From assembly GCA_029257435.1 (NCBI GenBank), contig JARIBI010000045.1, positions 62,001-126,000 on the forward strand: a DNA stretch of 64,000 nucleotides, written 5' to 3'. How positions within the stretch are numbered: position 1 is the first letter of the stretch; every line of letters starts with the position of its first letter. Both the position numbers and the translations under genes were made by a program. The DNA is from Sporosarcina sp. (GTDB taxonomy: Bacteria > Bacillota > Bacilli > Bacillales_A > Planococcaceae). This document shows positions 61,907 to 64,000 of the stretch, piece by piece. The notes under the pieces are model-generated. The model ran no database searches. It was not told the DNA's origin and worked only from the letters and a program-made list of their open reading frames with translations.

Positions 61907-62479
61907 ATGCGGAGAGTCGGGATTCTTGGCGGCACATTTAACCCGCCGCATATCGGACATTTAATTATGGCAAGTGAAGTTCGTGAGCAACTTAATTTGG
62001 ATGAAGTCAGGCTAATGCCGACTGCAATCCCTCCCCATAAGCAACTTTCGGACACAGCGACACCCTGTCAACGACTTGAGATGACAGAACGTGCAGTAAA
62101 AGGAAACAACTATCTGAGCAGTTGTGATGAAGAAGTCCATTTTGGAGGCGTATCTTTCACGTTTGATACGATGCAGCGTTTACTGGTGAAAGAACCTGAT
62201 ACCGAGTTTTATTTCATTATCGGCGGGGATATGGTGGATTCTCTTCACACTTGGCACAAAATTGACGAGCTCATAAAGCTGGTACGATTTGTGGGTGTTC
62301 ATAGACCAGGTACTTTGCGGAAGACGGATTATCAGATTCAATATATTGATACGCCTTTAATCGATGTCTCTTCAACGTTACTTAGAAATAAGTACGCGTC
62401 GGGTAAAACTACCGCCTATTTAGTACAAGACTCTGTAGACCGCTACATTCGTCAGGAGGGCTTATATGGAACCTGCTAA
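61907..62479 (+). CDS. nadD: Nicotinate-nucleotide adenylyltransferase
   Basis: GILGGTFNPPHIGHLIMA; IDVSSTLLRNK. Confidence 0.95.
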   Translation: MRRVGILGGTFNPPHIGHLIMASEVREQLNLDEVRLMPTAIPPHKQLSDTATPCQRLEMTERAVKGNNYLSSCDEEVHFGGVSFTFDTMQRLLVKEPDTEFYFIIGGDMVDSLHTWHKIDELIKLVRFVGVHRPGTLRKTDYQIQYIDTPLIDVSSTLLRNKYASGKTTAYLVQDSVDRYIRQEGLYGTC

Positions 62480-63020
62480 CCTAATTCAAGAATTACAGCA
62501 GCGGATGCCTCAGCAGCGCTTTCAGCATGTATTACGAGTAACTGAGACAGCTAAATCTCTCGCCGGTATGCATGGCGAGTCGATTGAGTCGGCTGAAACG
62601 GCAGCGCTATTTCATGATATTGCAAAGTATATGGACGCGAAAGAAATGCGAGAGCTTTTATCCGCCCATCAAGAAAATCCTCTTTTGTTTGAATTCCATA
62701 AAGAGCTTTGGCACGCGCCAGCGGGTGCCCTCATTGCCCGTGAAGAATTTGGAATACAAAATGAGGACGTTTTAAATGCAATCCGTTTTCATACAACCGG
62801 ACGAGCGAATATGACTAATTTAGAAATGATTATATTTATCGCAGACATGACAGAACCCGGACGTGATTTTCCTGGAGTCGATCAATTACGACGTTACGCT
62901 GAAGGTCCGTTAGATAAAGCAATGCGTGCCTGTATTATACACACGGTTACACATTTAATTGGAAAACAGGTACCAGTATACCCAGACTCCATTGAGTGCT
63001 ACAATTATTTTGTGAAGTGA
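62466..63020 (+). CDS. yqeK: YqeK-like HD domain hydrolase (Ap4A hydrolase-type)
   Basis: RFQHVLRVTETA, AALFHDIAKYM, IFIADMTEPGRDF. Confidence 0.93.
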   Translation: MEPANLIQELQQRMPQQRFQHVLRVTETAKSLAGMHGESIESAETAALFHDIAKYMDAKEMRELLSAHQENPLLFEFHKELWHAPAGALIAREEFGIQNEDVLNAIRFHTTGRANMTNLEMIIFIADMTEPGRDFPGVDQLRRYAEGPLDKAMRACIIHTVTHLIGKQVPVYPDSIECYNYFVK

Positions 63021-63035
63021 AAGGAAAGTGAAACA

Positions 63036-63386
63036 ATGCCAACATTATTAGAGGTAACATTTAAAGCAGCTGACGACAAACGTGCTGAAGACATTGTCGT
63101 ACTAAATATGGAAGGCGTCTCATTAATTGCGGACAACTTTGTAATCTGTCATGCAAATTCCGAGCGTCAAGTACAAGCGATTGCGCGCGAAATTGCTGAC
63201 AAAGCATCTGAAGAAAATTTTGAAGTAAAACGAATTGAAGGAATGGATTCCGGCCGCTGGGTTCTAGTTGACCTTGGAGACGTTGTTGCTCACGTGTTCC
63301 ATAAAGATGAGCGCGGTTTCTATAACTTGGAAAGACTTTGGGGCGATGCGCCAATGATCGAAGTTGGAGACAGCTCCGTTCAATGA
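63036..63386 (+). CDS. rsfS: Ribosomal silencing factor RsfS
   Basis: EDIVVLNMEGVSLIADNFVICHANSERQVQAIA; GDVVAHVFHKDERGFYNLERLWGDAP. Confidence 0.95.
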   Translation: MPTLLEVTFKAADDKRAEDIVVLNMEGVSLIADNFVICHANSERQVQAIAREIADKASEENFEVKRIEGMDSGRWVLVDLGDVVAHVFHKDERGFYNLERLWGDAPMIEVGDSSVQ

Positions 63387-64000
63387 TGTATGCTCAATTT
63401 GCGTCTGTATACGATGAACTAATGTTAGATATTCCTTATCCAGCATACGTAGACTTAGTAGATACAGCGCTGCATGGGTTATCAGGTAAAAAGATCCTGG
63501 ATGTCGCTTGCGGCACCGGGATTCTTTCCGTTCTTCTTGCAGAAAGAGGTGCGGACGTCACGGGAATTGACTTGTCTGAAGAGATGCTTGCTGTCGCTAG
63601 CTCACGTGCGAGTGAGCGTTTTCCGTCCATGACATTTGTTCATCAATCTATGCAGCAGTTAAATGTACCTGGACAATTCGAAGCGGCAGTGATCCCAATT
63701 GATTCACTGAATTATTTGGAGGATGAGCACGACGTTGAGCAAACGTTTAAAAGAATCCACCATGCACTTACACCTGGAGGCTTGTTGTTATTTGATGTCC
63801 ATTCTACTTTCAAAACAGATGTGCTCTTCATGGAGGGCCCGTTCACATATGACAGCAACACGATTTCGTACATATGGGAAACGGAAGAAGGAGAAGAACC
63901 TCATTCTGTCCATTCAGAACTCGCTTTTTTCGTACGGGAACAAGATGGAAAGTATGCCAGATTTGATGAAGTACATTATCAGCGGACATATCCTGTCATG
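63383..64000 (+). CDS. yqeM: Class I SAM-dependent methyltransferase (YqeM-like), truncated by window end
   Basis: MMYAQFASVYDELM; ILDVACGTGILSVLLAERGADVTGIDLSEEML; open to 64000. Confidence 0.9.
   Translation, partial: MMYAQFASVYDELMLDIPYPAYVDLVDTALHGLSGKKILDVACGTGILSVLLAERGADVTGIDLSEEMLAVASSRASERFPSMTFVHQSMQQLNVPGQFEAAVIPIDSLNYLEDEHDVEQTFKRIHHALTPGGLLLFDVHSTFKTDVLFMEGPFTYDSNTISYIWETEEGEEPHSVHSELAFFVREQDGKYARFDEVHYQRTYPVM

Overview
The window is a gene-dense, mostly housekeeping segment of a low-to-mid GC Gram-positive genome. Protein content and gene order suggest Bacillales, probably Sporosarcina/Planococcaceae-like; this taxon is an inference. It covers blocks syntenic with the B. subtilis aroA-qcrABC-dapB-bshA-cca-birA-panBCD-dinG-aspB-asnS-dnaD-nth-ponA-recU-mrfAB-gpsB-rnpB-ypsC region, then the rarA-cymR-iscS-mnmA-recD2-alaS-ireB-ruvX-mltG-trmR-udk-greA-mtnN-sigK block, then yqeG-yqeH-aroE-yhbY-nadD-yqeK-rsfS-yqeM. 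I see about 70 protein genes, RNase P RNA, an alaS T-box leader and many intrinsic terminators. I found no tRNA or rRNA genes, transposons, prophage, CRISPR or defence island. The most interesting non-routine signals are: (1) a candidate attenuator upstream of panB, where a 23-codon leader ORF with a strong RBS spans a terminator hairpin and the 5' end of the predicted transcript is complementary to one terminator arm; (2) an untracked 26-aa membrane micro-ORF with a strong RBS between mtnN and sigK; (3) trmR retained without the adjacent trhP1/trhP2 genes; (4) an FN3 plus Asn/Gly-repeat tail on PBP1; (5) paired inverted TTGTGAA sites upstream of qcrABC. I found no clear evidence of a wholly new multi-gene system.
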